A DNA stretch of 64,000 nt from Piscicola geometra (taxonomy: Eukaryota; Annelida; Clitellata; Hirudinida; Piscicolidae). Positions 36,343-50,100 of the stretch are shown piece after piece. The DNA lies in NCBI GenBank assembly GCA_943735955.1, contig CALSEQ010000021.1, forward strand, positions 61,001-125,000. Direction: 5' to 3'. Numbering within the stretch: position 1 is the first letter of the stretch; every line of letters begins with the position of its first letter. The notes below the pieces were generated by a model. It worked only from the letters and a program-made list of their open reading frames with translations, ran no database searches and had not been told where the DNA came from. The position numbers were made by a program, and so were the translations under genes.

Positions 36343-37262
36343 TGTTGATAGCCTAGACGGCTGCTTTCTCTGTTACCCTCGCCGGAAATTTTCCATTATT
36401 GTTAATGTTTTTAACATTTTTTTCAAAGTTTTTACCATTCTTTTTAAAGTTTTTAACATTCTTTTTAAAGTTTTTAACATTCTTTTTAAAGTTTTTAACA
36501 GTCTTTTTAAAGTTTTTAACATTCTTTTTGAAGTTTTTAACATTCTTTTTAAAGTTTTTAACATTCTTTTTAAAGTTTTTAACATTCTTTTTAAAGTTTT
36601 TAACATTCTTTTCAAAGTTTTCAACATTTTTTTAAATGTTTTTAACATTCTTTTCAAAGTTTTTAACATTCTTTTTAAAGTTTTTAACATTCTTTTCAAA
36701 GTTTTTAACATTCTTTTTAAAGTTTTTAACATTCTTTTTGAAGTTTTTAACATTCTTTTCAAAGTTTTCAACATTCTTTTTAATGTTTTTAACATTCTTT
36801 TCAAAGTTTTAACATTCTTTCTAAAGTTTTTAACATTCTTTTTAAAGTTTTTAACATTCTTTTTAAAGTTTTTAACATTCTTTTTAAAGTTTTTAACATT
36901 CTTTTTAAAGTTTTTAACATTCTTTTTAAAGTTTTTAACATTCTTTTTAAAGTTTTTAACATTCTTTTTAAAGTTTTTAACATTCTTTTCAAAGTTTTCA
37001 ACATTCTTTTTAATGTTTTTAACAGTCTTTTCAAAGTTTTTAACATTCTTTTTAAAGTTTTTAACATTCTTTTCAAAGTTTTTAACATTCTTTTCAAAGT
37101 TTTTAACATTCTTTTTAAAGTTTTTAACATTCTTTTTAAAGTTTTTAACATTCTTTTTAAAGTTTTTAACATTCTTTTCAAAGTTTTTAACATTCTTTTT
37201 AATGTTTTTAACATTCTTATTAAAGTTTTTAACATTCTTTTCAAAGTTTTTAACATTCTCAT
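36343..37262. repeat. 57-bp linker plus 21-bp T-tract minisatellite, block 2
   Basis: About 41 units. Markers: TTTTTTTAAATG near 36630 and AACAGTCTTTTCAAAG near 37020, shared with block 4 but not with blocks 1 and 3. Confidence 0.97.
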
Positions 37263-38688
37263 GTTCATCTCGTGTTCATCTCGTGTTCATCTCGTGTTCA
37301 TCTCGTGTTCATCTCGTGTTCATCTCGTGTTCATCTCGTGTTCATCTCGTGTTCATCTCGTGTTCATCTCGTGTTCATCTCGTGTTCATCTCGTGTTCAT
37401 CTCGTGTTCATCTCGTGTTCATCTCGTGTTCATCTCGTGTTCATCTCGTGTTCATCTCGTGTTCATCTCGTGTTCATCTCGTGTTCATCTCGTGTTCATC
37501 TCGTGTTCATCTCGTGTTCATTTCGTGTTCATCTCGTGTTCATTTCGTGTTCATCTCGTGTTCATCACGTGTTCATCTCGTGTTCATCTCGTGTTCATCT
37601 CGTGTCATCTCGTGTTCATCTCGTGTTCATCTCGTGTTCATCTCGTGTTCATCTCGTGTTCATCTCGTGTTCATCTCGTGTTCATCTCGTGTTCATCTCG
37701 TGTTCATCTCGTGTTCATCTCGTGTTCATCTCGTGTTCATCTCGTGTTCATCTCGTGTTCATCTCGTGTTCATCTCGTGTTCATCTCGTGTTCATCTCGT
37801 GTTCATCTCGTGTTCATCTCGTGTTCATCTCGTGTTCATCTCGTGTTCATCTCGTGTTCATCTCGTGTTCATCTCGTGTTCATCTCGTGTTCATCTCGTG
37901 TTCATCTCGTGTTCATCTCGTGTTCATCTCGTGTTCATCTCGTGTTCATCTCGTGTTCATCTCGTGTTCATCTCGTGTTCATCTCGTGTTCATCTCGTGT
38001 TCATCTCGTGTTCATCTCGTGTTCATCTCGTGTTCATCTCGTGTTCATCTCGTGTTCATCTCGTGTTCATCTCGTGTTCATCTCGTGTTCATCTCGTGTC
38101 ATCTCGTGTTCATCTCGTGTTCATCTCGTGTTCATCTCGTGTTCATCTCGTGTTCATCTCGTGTTCATCTCGTGTTCATCTCGTGTTCATCTCGTGTTCA
38201 TCTCGTGTTCATCTCGTGTTCATCTCGTGTTCATCTCGTGTTCATCTCGTGTTCATCTCGTGTTCATCTCGTGTTCATCTCGTGTTCATCTCGTGTTCAT
38301 CTCGTGTTCATCTCGTGTTCATCTCGTGTTCATCTCGTGTTCATCTCGTGTTCATCTCGTGTTCATCTCGTGTTCATCTCGTGTTCATCTCGTGTTCATC
38401 TCGTGTTCATCTCGTGTTCATCTCGTGTTCATCTCGTGTTCATCTCGTGTTCATCTCGTGTTCATCTCGTGTTCATCTCGTGTTCATCTCGTGTTCATCT
38501 CGTGTTCATCTCGTGTTCATCTCGTGTTCATCTCGTGTTCATCTCGTGTTCATCTCGTGTTCATCTCGTGTTCATCTCGTGTTCATCTCGTGTTCATCTC
38601 GTGTTCATCTCGTGTTCATCTCGTGTTCATCTCGTGTTCATCTCGTGTTCATCTCGTGTTCATCTCGTGTTCATCTCGTGTTCATCTC
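37263..38688 (+). repeat. 11-bp satellite block 7
   Basis: About 130 units. TTTCG pair at 37521 and 37543, private CATCACGTG at 37565, 10-bp units near 37602 and 38098. Confidence 0.99.
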
Positions 38689-39629
38689 TGTTGATAGCCT
38701 AGACGGCTGCTTTCTCTGTTACCCTCGCCGGAAATTTTCCATTATTGTTAATGTTTTTAACATTTTTTTCAAAGTTTTTACCATTCTTTTTAAAGTTTTT
38801 AACATTCTTTTTAAAGTTTTTAACATTCTTTTTCAAGTTTTTAACATTCTTTTTAAAGTTTTTAACAGTCTTTTTAAAGTTTTTAACATTCTTTTTGAAG
38901 TTTTTAACATTCTTTTTAAAGTTTTTAACATTCTTTTTAAAGTTTTTAACATTCTTTTTAAAGTTTTTAACATTCTTTTCAAAGTTTTCAACATTTTTTT
39001 TAATGTTTTTAACATTCTTTTCAAAGTTTTTAACATTCTTTTTAAAGTTTTTAACATTCTTTTCAAAGTTTTTAACATTCTTTTTAAAGTTTTTAACATT
39101 CTTTTTGAAGTTTTTAACATTCTTTTCAAAGTTTTCAACATTCTTTTTAATGTTTTTAACATTCTTTTCAAAGTTTTAACATTCTTTCTAAAGTTTTTAA
39201 CATTCTTTTTAAAGTTTTTAACATTCTTTTTAAAGTTTTAAACATTCTTTTTAAAGTTTTTAACATTCTTTTTAAAGTTTTTAACATTCTTTTTAAAGTT
39301 TTTAACATTCTTTTTAAAGTTTTTAACATTCTTTTTAAAGTTTTTAACATTCTTTTCAAAGTTTTCAACATTCTTTTTAATGTTTTTAACATTCTTTTCA
39401 AAGTTTTTAACATTCTTTTTAAAGTTTTTAACATTCTTTTCAAAGTTTTTAACATTCTTTTCAAAGTTTTTAACATTCTTTTTAAAGTTTTTAACATTCT
39501 TTTTAAAGTTTTTAACATTCTTTTTAAAGTTTTTAACATTCTTTTCAAAGTTTTTAACATTCTTTTTAATGTTTTTAACATTCTTATTAAAGTTTTTAAC
39601 ATTCTTTTCAAAGTTTTTAACATTCTCAT
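38689..39629. repeat. 57-bp linker plus 21-bp T-tract minisatellite, block 3
   Basis: Same length and the same TTTTTCAAG marker (near 38830) as block 1. A TTTTAAACATTC unit near 39237 is private and ends the long open frame there. Confidence 0.97.
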
Positions 39630-41473
39630 GTTCATCTCGTGTTCATCTCGTGTTCATCTCGTGTTCATCTCGTGTTCATCTCGTGTTCATCTCGTGTTCA
39701 TCTCGTGTTCATCTCGTGTTCATCTCGTGTTCATCTCGTGTTCATCTCGTGTTCATCTCGTGTTCATCTCGTGTTCATCTCGTGTTCATCTCGTGTTCAT
39801 CTCGTGTTCATTTCGTGTTCATCTCGTGTTCATTTCGTGTTCATCTCGTGTTCATCTCGTGTTCATCTCGTGTTCATCTCGTGTTCATCTCGTGTCATCT
39901 CGTGTTCATCTCGTGTTCATCTCGTGTTCATCTCGTGTTCATCTCGTGTTCATCTCGTGTTCATCTCGTGTTCATCTCGTGTTCATCTCGTGTTCATCTC
40001 GTGTTCATCTCGTGTTCATCTCGTGTTCATCTCGTGTTCATCTCGTGTTCATCTCGTGTTCATCTCGTGTTCATCTCGTGTTCCTCTCGTGTTCATTTCG
40101 TGTTCATCTCGTGTTCATCTCGTGTTCATCTCGTGTTCATCTCGTGTTCATCTCGTGTTCATCTCGTGTCATCTCGTGTTCATCTCGTGTTCATCTCGTG
40201 TTCATCTCGTGTTCATCTCGTGTTCATCTCGTGTTCATCTCGTGTTCATCTCGTGTTCATCTCGTGTTCATCTCGTGTTCATCTCGTGTTCATCTCGTGT
40301 TCATCTCGTGTTCATCTCGTGTTCATCTCGTGTTCATCTCGTGTTCATCTCGTGTTCATCTCGTGTTCATCTCGTGTTCATCTCGTGTTCATCTCGTGTT
40401 CATCTCGTGTTCATCTCGTGTTCATCTCGTGTTCATCTCGTGTTCATCTCGTGTTCATCTCGTGTTCATCTCGTGTTCATCTCGTGTTCATCTCGTGTTC
40501 ATCTCGTGTTCATCTCGTGTTCATCTCGTGTTCATCTCGTGTTCATCTCGTGTTCATCTCGTGTTCATCTCGTGTTCATCTCGTGTTCATCTCGTGTTCA
40601 TCTCGTGTTCATCTCGTGTTCATCTCGTGTTCATCTCGTGTTCATCTCGTGTTCATCTCGTGTTCATCTCGTGTTCATCTCGTGTTCATCTCGTGTTCAT
40701 CTCGTGTTCATCTCGTGTTCATCTCGTGTTCATCTCGTGTTCATCTCGTGTTCATCTCGTGTTCATCTCGTGTTCATCTCGTGTTCATCTCGTGTTCATC
40801 TCGTGTTCATCTCGTGTTCATTTCGTGTTCATCTCGTGTTCATCTCGTGTTCATCTCGTGTTCATCTCGTGTTCATCTCGTGTTCATCTCGTGTTCATCT
40901 CGTGTTCATCTCGTGTTCATCTCGTGTTCATCTCGTGTTCATCTCGTGTTCATCTCGTGTTCATCTCGTGTTCATCTCGTGTTCATCTCGTGTTCATCTC
41001 GTGTTCATCTCGTGTTCATCTCGTGTTCATCTCGTGTTCATCTCGTGTTCATCTCGTGTTCATCTCGTGTTCATCTCGTGTTCATCTCGTGTTCATCTCG
41101 TGTTCATCTCGTGTTCATCTCGTGTTCATCTCGTGTTCATCTCGTGTTCATCTCGTGTTCATCTCGTGTTCATCTCGTGTTCATCTCGTGTTCATCTCGT
41201 GTTCATCTCGTGTTCATCTCGTGTTCATCTCGTGTTCATCTCGTGTTCATCTCGTGTTCATCTCGTGTTCATCTCGTGTTCATCTCGTGTTCATCTCGTG
41301 TTCATCTCGTGTTCATCTCGTGTTCATCTCGTGTTCATCTCGTGTTCATCTCGTGTTCATCTCGTGTTCATCTCGTGTTCATCTCGTGTTCATCTCGTGT
41401 TCATCTCGTGTTCATCTCGTGTTCATCTCGTGTTCATCTCGTGTTCATCTCGTGTTCATCTCGTGTTCATCTC
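39630..41473 (+). repeat. 11-bp satellite block 8
   Basis: About 168 units. All markers of block 6 recur in order at a constant offset of 5164 bp (39811, 39833, 39893, 40083, 40096, about 40168). One extra TTTCG at 40821. Confidence 0.99.
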
Positions 41474-42414
41474 TGTTGATAGCCTAGACGGCTGCTTTCT
41501 CTGTTACCCTCGCCGGAAATTTTCCATTATTGTTAATGTTTTTAACATTTTTTTCAAAGTTTTTACCATTCTTTTTAAAGTTTTTAACATTCTTTTTAAA
41601 GTTTTTAACATTCTTTTTAAAGTTTTTAACATTCTTTTTAAAGTTTTTAACAGTCTTTTTAAAGTTTTTAACATTCTTTTTGAAGTTTTTAACATTCTTT
41701 TTAAAGTTTTTAACATTCTTTTTAAAGTTTTTAACATTCTTTTTAAAGTTTTTAACATTCTTTTCAAAGTTTTCAACATTTTTTTAAATGTTTTTAACAT
41801 TCTTTTCAAAGTTTTTAACATTCTTTTTAAAGTTTTTAACATTCTTTTCAAAGTTTTTAACATTCTTTTTAAAGTTTTTAACATTCTTTTTGAAGTTTTT
41901 AACATTCTTTTCAAAGTTTTCAACATTCTTTTTAATGTTTTTAACATTCTTTTCAAAGTTTTAACATTCTTTCTAAAGTTTTTAACATTCTTTTTAAAGT
42001 TTTTAACATTCTTTTTAAAGTTTTTAACATTCTTTTTAAAGTTTTTAACATTCTTTTTAAAGTTTTTAACATTCTTTTTAAAGTTTTTAACATTCTTTTT
42101 AAAGTTTTTAACATTCTTTTTAAAGTTTTTAACATTCTTTTCAAAGTTTTCAACATTCTTTTTAATGTTTTTAACAGTCTTTTCAAAGTTTTTAACATTC
42201 TTTTTAAAGTTTTTAACATTCTTTTCAAAGTTTTTAACATTCTTTTCAAAGTTTTTAACATTCTTTTTAAAGTTTTTAACATTCTTTTTAAAGTTTTTAA
42301 CATTCTTTTTAAAGTTTTTAACATTCTTTTCAAAGTTTTTAACATTCTTTTTAATGTTTTTAACATTCTTATTAAAGTTTTTAACATTCTTTTCAAAGTT
42401 TTTAACATTCTCAT
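41474..42414. repeat. 57-bp linker plus 21-bp T-tract minisatellite, block 4
   Basis: Carries the block-2 markers (AAATG near 41786, AACAGTCTTTTC near 42172) plus one extra unit near 41625. Confidence 0.97.
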
Positions 42415-45400
42415 GTTCATCTCGTGTTCATCTCGTGTTCATCTCGTGTTCATCTCGTGTTCATCTCGTGTTCATCTCGTGTTCATCTCGTGTTCATCTC
42501 GTGTTCATCTCGTGTTCATCTCGTGTTCATCTCGTGTTCATCTCGTGTTCATCTCGTGTTCATCTCGTGTTCATCTCGTGTTCATCTCGTGTTCATTTCG
42601 TGTTCATCTCGTGTTCATTTCGTGTTCATCTCGTGTTCATCTCGTGTTCATCTCGTGTTCATCTCGTGTTCATCTCGTGTCATCTCGTGTTCAACTCGTG
42701 TTCATCTCGTGTTCATCTCGTGTTCATCTCGTGTTCATCTCGTGTTCATCTCGTGTTCATCTCGTGTTCATCTCGTGTTCATCTCGTGTTCATCTCGTGT
42801 TCATCTCGTGTTCATCTCGTGTTCATCTCGTGTTCATCTCGTGTTCATCTCGTGTTCATCTCGTGTTCATCTCGTGTTCATCTCGTGTTCATCTCGTGTT
42901 CATTTCGTGTTCATCTCGTGTTCATCTCGTGTTCATCTCGTGTTCATCTCGTGTTCATCTCGTGTTCATCTCGTGTCATCTCGTGTTCATCTCGTGTTCA
43001 TCTCGTGTTCATCTCGTGTTCATCTCGTGTTCATCTCGTGTTCATCTCGTGTTCATCTCGTGTTCATCTCGTGTTCATCTCGTGTTCATCTCGTGTTCAT
43101 CTCGTGTTCATCTCGTGTTCATCTCGTGTTCATCTCGTGTTCATCTCGTGTTCATCTCGTGTTCATCTCGTGTTCATCTCGTGTTCATCTCGTGTTCATC
43201 TCGTGTTGTGTTCATCTCGTGTTCATCTCGTGTTCATCTCGTGTTCATCTCGTGTTCATCTCGTGTTCATCTCGTGTTCATCTCGTGTTCATCTCGTGTT
43301 CATCTCGTGTTCATCTCGTGTTCATCTCGTGTTCATCTCGTGTTCATCTCGTGTTCATCTCGTGTTCATCTCGTGTTCATCTCGTGTTCATCTCGTGTTC
43401 ATCTCGTGTTCATCTCGTGTTCATCTCGTGTTCATCTCGTGTTCATCTCGTGTTCATCTCGTGTTCATCTCGTGTTCATCTCGTGTTCATCTCGTGTTCA
43501 TCTCGTGTTCATCTCGTGTTCATCTCGTGTTCATCTCGTGTTCATCTCGTGTTCATCTCGTGTTCATCTCGTGTTCATCTCGTGTTCATCTCGTGTTCAT
43601 CTCGTGTTCATCTCGTGTTCATCTCGTGTTCATCTCGTGTTCATCTCGTGTTCATCTCGTGTTCATCTCGTGTTCATCTCGTGTTCATCTCGTGTTCATC
43701 TCGTGTTCATCTCGTGTTCATCTCGTGTTCATCTCGTGTTCATCTCGTGTTCATCTCGTGTTCATCTCGTGTTCATCTCGTGTTCATCTCGTGTTCATCT
43801 CGTGTTCATCTCGTGTTCATCTCGTGTTCATCTCGTGTTCATCTCGTGTTCATCTCGTGTTCATCTCGTGTTCATCTCGTGTTCATCTCGTGTTCATCTC
43901 GTGTTCATCTCGTGTTCATCTCGTGTTCATCTCGTGTTCATCTCGTGTTCATCTCGTGTTCATCTCGTGTTCATCTCGTGTTCATCTCGTGTTCATCTCG
44001 TGTTCATCTCGTGTTCATCTCGTGTTCATCTCGTGTTCATCTCGTGTTCATCTCGTGTTCATCTCGTGTTCATCTCGTGTTCATCTCGTGTTCATCTCGT
44101 GTTCATCTCGTGTTCATCTCGTGTTCATCTCGTGTTCATCTCGTGTTCATCTCGTGTTCATCTCGTGTTCATCTCGTGTTCATCTCGTGTTCATCTCGTG
44201 TTCATCTCGTGTTCATCTCGTGTTCATCTCGTGTTCATCTCGTGTTCATCTCGTGTTCATCTCGTGTTCATCTCGTGTTCATCTCGTGTTCATCTCGTGT
44301 TCATCTCGTGTTCATCTCGTGTTCATCTCGTGTTCATCTCGTGTTCATCTCGTGTTCATCTCGTGTTCATCTCGTGTTCATCTCGTGTTCATCTCGTGTT
44401 CATCTCGTGTTCATCTCGTGTTCATCTCGTGTTCATCTCGTGTTCATCTCGTGTTCATCTCGTGTTCATCTCGTGTTCATCTCGTGTTCATCTCGTGTTC
44501 ATCTCGTGTTCATCTCGTGTTCATCTCGTGTTCATCTCGTGTTCATCTCGTGTTCATCTCGTGTTCATCTCGTGTTCATCTCGTGTTCATCTCGTGTTCA
44601 TCTCGTGTTCATCTCGTGTTCATCTCGTGTTCATCTCGTGTTCATCTCGTGTTCATCTCGTGTTCATCTCGTGTTCATCTCGTGTTCATCTCGTGTTCAT
44701 CTCGTGTTCATCTCGTGTTCATCTCGTGTTCATCTCGTGTTCATCTCGTGTTCATCTCGTGTTCATCTCGTGTTCATCTCGTGTTCATCTCGTGTTCATC
44801 TCGTGTTCATCTCGTGTTCATCTCGTGTTCATCTCGTGTTCATCTCGTGTTCATCTCGTGTTCATCTCGTGTTCATCTCGTGTTCATCTCGTGTTCATCT
44901 CGTGTTCATCTCGTGTTCATCTCGTGTTCATCTCGTGTTCATCTCGTGTTCATCTCGTGTTCATCTCGTGTTCATCTCGTGTTCATCTCGTGTTCATCTC
45001 GTGTTCATCTCGTGTTCATCTCGTGTTCATCTCGTGTTCATCTCGTGTTCATCTCGTGTTCATCTCGTGTTCATCTCGTGTTCATCTCGTGTTCATCTCG
45101 TGTTCATCTCGTGTTCATCTCGTGTTCATCTCGTGTTCATCTCGTGTTCATCTCGTGTTCATCTCGTGTTCATCTCGTGTTCATCTCGTGTTCATCTCGT
45201 GTTCATCTCGTGTTCATCTCGTGTTCATCTCGTGTTCATCTCGTGTTCATCTCGTGTTCATCTCGTGTTCATCTCGTGTTCATCTCGTGTTCATCTCGTG
45301 TTCATCTCGTGTTCATCTCGTGTTCATCTCGTGTTCATCTCGTGTTCATCTCGTGTTCATCTCGTGTTCATCTCGTGTTCATCTCGTGTTCATCTCGTGT

Positions 45401-46607
45401 TCATCTCGTGTTCATCTCGTGTTCATCTCGTGTTCATCTCGTGTTCATCTCGTGTTCATCTCGTGTTCATCTCGTGTTCATCTCGTGTTCATCTCGTGTT
45501 CATCTCGTGTTCATCTCGTGTTCATCTCGTGTTCATCTCGTGTTCATCTCGTGTTCATCTCGTGTTCATCTCGTGTTCATCTCGTGTTCATCTCGTGTTC
45601 ATCTCGTGTTCATCTCGTGTTCATCTCGTGTTCATCTCGTGTTCATCTCGTGTTCATCTCGTGTTCATCTCGTGTTCATCTCGTGTTCATCTCGTGTTCA
45701 TCTCGTGTTCATCTCGTGTTCATCTCGTGTTCATCTCGTGTTCATCTCGTGTTCATCTCGTGTTCATCTCGTGTTCATCTCGTGTTCATCTCGTGTTCAT
45801 CTCGTGTTCATCTCGTGTTCATCTCGTGTTCATCTCGTGTTCATCTCGTGTTCATCTCGTGTTCATCTCGTGTTCATCTCGTGTTCATCTCGTGTTCATC
45901 TCGTGTTCATCTCGTGTTCATCTCGTGTTCATCTCGTGTTCATCTCGTGTTCATCTCGTGTTCATCTCGTGTTCATCTCGTGTTCATCTCGTGTTCATCT
46001 CGTGTTCATCTCGTGTTCATCTCGTGTTCATCTCGTGTTCATCTCGTGTTCATCTCGTGTTCATCTCGTGTTCATCTCGTGTTCATCTCGTGTTCATCTC
46101 GTGTTCATCTCGTGTTCATCTCGTGTTCATCTCGTGTTCATCTCGTGTTCATCTCGTGTTCATCTCGTGTTCATCTCGTGTTCATCTCGTGTTCATCTCG
46201 TGTTCATCTCGTGTTCATCTCGTGTTCATCTCGTGTTCATCTCGTGTTCATCTCGTGTTCATCTCGTGTTCATCTCGTGTTCATCTCGTGTTCATCTCGT
46301 GTTCATCTCGTGTTCATCTCGTGTTCATCTCGTGTTCATCTCGTGTTCATCTCGTGTTCATCTCGTGTTCATCTCGTGTTCATCTCGTGTTCATCTCGTG
46401 TTCATCTCGTGTTCATCTCGTGTTCATCTCGTGTTCATCTCGTGTTCATCTCGTGTTCATCTCGTGTTCATCTCGTGTTCATCTCGTGTTCATCTCGTGT
46501 TCATCTCGTGTTCATCTCGTGTTCATCTCGTGTTCATCTCGTGTTCATCTCGTGTTCATCTCGTGTTCATCTCGTGTTCATCTCGTGTTCATCTCGTGTT
46601 CATCTCT
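42415..46607 (+). repeat. 11-bp satellite block 9 (longest)
   Basis: About 381 units. Markers near the start: TTTCG pair at about 42597 and 42619, 10-bp unit near 42681, private TTCAACTCG at 42692, TTTCG at 42903, 10-bp unit near 42975, and a shortened GTGTTGTGTTC unit at 43205. After 43210 about 3.4 kb is perfect. Confidence 0.99.
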
Positions 46608-47190
46608 GTTGATAGCCTAGACGGCTGCTTTCTCTGTTTCCCTCGCCGGAAATTTTCCATTATTGTTAATGTTTTTAACATTTTTTTCAAAGTTTTTACC
46701 ATTCTTTTTAAAGTTTTTAACATTCTTTTTAAAGTTTTTAACATTCTTTTTAAAGTTTTTAACATTCTTTTTAAAGTTTTTAACAGTCTTTTTAAAGTTT
46801 TTAACATTCTTTTTGAAGTTTTTAACATTCTTTTTAAAGTTTTAAACATTCTTTTTAAAGTTTTTAACATTCTTTTTAAAGTTTTTAACATTCTTTTCAA
46901 AGTTTTCAACATTTTTTTAAATGTTTTTAACATTCTTTTCAAAGTTTTTAACATTCTTTTTAAAGTTTTTAACATTCTTTTTAAAGTTTTTAACATTCTT
47001 TTCAAAGTTTTTAACATTCTTTTCAAAGTTTTTAACATTCTTTTTAAAGTTTTTAACATTCTTTTTAAATTTTTAACATTCTTTTTAAAGTTTTTAACAT
47101 TCTTTTCAAAGTTTTTAACATTCTTTTTAATGTTTTTAACATTCTTATTAAAGTTTTTAACATTCTTTTCAAAGTTTTTAACATTCTCAT
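46608..47190. repeat. 57-bp linker plus 21-bp T-tract minisatellite, block 5 (short)
   Basis: About 25 units. The linker has TTTCCCTCG where the other four have TTACCCTCG. It keeps the AAATG marker (near 46918) of blocks 2 and 4, and the central third is deleted. Confidence 0.97.
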
Positions 47191-50100
47191 GTTCATCTCG
47201 TGTTCATCTCGTGTTCATCTCGTGTTCATCTCGTGTTCATCTCGTGTTCATCTCGTGTTCATCTCGTGTTCATCTCGTGTTCATCTCGTGTTCATCTCGT
47301 GTTCATCTCGTGTTCATCTCGTGTTCATCTCGTGTTCATCTCGTGTTCATCTCGTGTTCATCTCGTGTTCATCTCGTGTTCATCTCGTGTTCATCTCGTG
47401 TTCATCTCGTGTTCATCTCGTGTTCATCTCGTGTTCATCTCGTGTTCATCTCGTGTTCATCTCGTGTTCATCTCGTGTTCATCTCGTGTTCATCTCGTGT
47501 TCATCTCGTGTTCATCTCGTGTTCATCTCGTGTTCATCTCGTGTTCATCTCGTGTTCATCTCGTGTTCATCTCGTGTTCATCTCGTGTTCATCTCGTGTT
47601 CATCTCGTGTTCATCTCGTGTTCATCTCGTGTTCATCTCGTGTTCATCTCGTGTTCATCTCGTGTTCATCTCGTGTTCATCTCGTGTTCATCTCGTGTTC
47701 ATCTCGTGTTCATCTCGTGTTCATCTCGTGTTCATCTCGTGTTCATCTCGTGTTCATCTCGTGTTCATCTCGTGTTCATCTCGTGTTCATCTCGTGTTCA
47801 TCTCGTGTTCATCTCGTGTTCATCTCGTGTTCATCTCGTGTTCATCTCGTGTTCATCTCGTGTTCATCTCGTGTTCATCTCGTGTTCATCTCGTGTTCAT
47901 CTCGTGTTCATCTCGTGTTCATCTCGTGTTCATCTCGTGTTCATCTCGTGTTCATCTCGTGTTCATCTCGTGTTCATCTCGTGTTCATCTCGTGTTCATC
48001 TCGTGTTCATCTCGTGTTCATCTCGTGTTCATCTCGTGTTCATCTCGTGTTCATCTCGTGTTCATCTCGTGTTCATCTCGTGTTCATCTCGTGTTCATCT
48101 CGTGTTCATCTCGTGTTCATCTCGTGTTCATCTCGTGTTCATCTCGTGTTCATCTCGTGTTCATCTCGTGTTCATCTCGTGTTCATCTCGTGTTCATCTC
48201 GTGTTCATCTCGTGTTCATCTCGTGTTCATCTCGTGTTCATCTCGTGTTCATCTCGTGTTCATCTCGTGTTCATCTCGTGTTCATCTCGTGTTCATCTCG
48301 TGTTCATCTCGTGTTCATCTCGTGTTCATCTCGTGTTCATCTCGTGTTCATCTCGTGTTCATCTCGTGTTCATCTCGTGTTCATCTCGTGTTCATCTCGT
48401 GTTCATCTCGTGTTCATCTCGTGTTCATCTCGTGTTCATCTCGTGTTCATCTCGTGTTCATCTCGTGTTCATCTCGTGTTCATCTCGTGTTCATCTCGTG
48501 TTCATCTCGTGTTCATCTCGTGTTCATCTCGTGTTCATCTCGTGTTCATCTCGTGTTCATCTCGTGTTCATCTCGTGTTCATCTCGTGTTCATCTCGTGT
48601 TCATCTCGTGTTCATCTCGTGTTCATCTCGTGTTCATCTCGTGTTCATCTCGTGTTCATCTCGTGTTCATCTCGTGTTCATCTCGTGTTCATCTCGTGTT
48701 CATCTCGTGTTCATCTCGTGTTCATCTCGTGTTCATCTCGTGTTCATCTCGTGTTCATCTCGTGTTCATCTCGTGTTCATCTCGTGTTCATCTCGTGTTC
48801 ATCTCGTGTTCATCTCGTGTTCATCTCGTGTTCATCTCGTGTTCATCTCGTGTTCATCTCGTGTTCATCTCGTGTTCATCTCGTGTTCATCTCGTGTTCA
48901 TCTCGTGTTCATCTCGTGTTCATCTCGTGTTCATCTCGTGTTCATCTCGTGTTCATCTCGTGTTCATCTCGTGTTCATCTCGTGTTCATCTCGTGTTCAT
49001 CTCGTGTTCATCTCGTGTTCATCTCGTGTTCATCTCGTGTTCATCTCGTGTTCATCTCGTGTTCATCTCGTGTTCATCTCGTGTTCATCTCGTGTTCATC
49101 TCGTGTTCATCTCGTGTTCATCTCGTGTTCATCTCGTGTTCATCTCGTGTTCATCTCGTGTTCATCTCGTGTTCATCTCGTGTTCATCTCGTGTTCATCT
49201 CGTGTTCATCTCGTGTTCATCTCGTGTTCATCTCGTGTTCATCTCGTGTTCATCTCGTGTTCATCTCGTGTTCATCTCGTGTTCATCTCGTGTTCATCTC
49301 GTGTTCATCTCGTGTTCATCTCGTGTTCATCTCGTGTTCATCTCGTGTTCATCTCGTGTTCATCTCGTGTTCATCTCGTGTTCATCTCGTGTTCATCTCG
49401 TGTTCATCTCGTGTTCATCTCGTGTTCATCTCGTGTTCATCTCGTGTTCATCTCGTGTTCATCTCGTGTTCATCTCGTGTTCATCTCGTGTTCATCTCGT
49501 GTTCATCTCGTGTTCATCTCGTGTTCATCTCGTGTTCATCTCGTGTTCATCTCGTGTTCATCTCGTGTTCATCTCGTGTTCATCTCGTGTTCATCTCGTG
49601 TTCATCTCGTGTTCATCTCGTGTTCATCTCGTGTTCATCTCGTGTTCATCTCGTGTTCATCTCGTGTTCATCTCGTGTTCATCTCGTGTTCATCTCGTGT
49701 TCATCTCGTGTTCATCTCGTGTTCATCTCGTGTTCATCTCGTGTTCATCTCGTGTTCATCTCGTGTTCATCTCGTGTTCATCTCGTGTTCATCTCGTGTT
49801 CATCTCGTGTTCATCTCGTGTTCATCTCGTGTTCATCTCGTGTTCATCTCGTGTTCATCTCGTGTTCATCTCGTGTTCATCTCGTGTTCATCTCGTGTTC
49901 ATCTCGTGTTCATCTCGTGTTCATCTCGTGTTCATCTCGTGTTCATCTCGTGTTCATCTCGTGTTCATCTCGTGTTCATCTCGTGTTCATCTCGTGTTCA
50001 TCTCGTGTTCATCTCGTGTTCATCTCGTGTTCATCTCGTGTTCATCTCGTGTTCATCTCGTGTTCATCTCGTGTTCATCTCGTGTTCATCTCGTGTTCAT

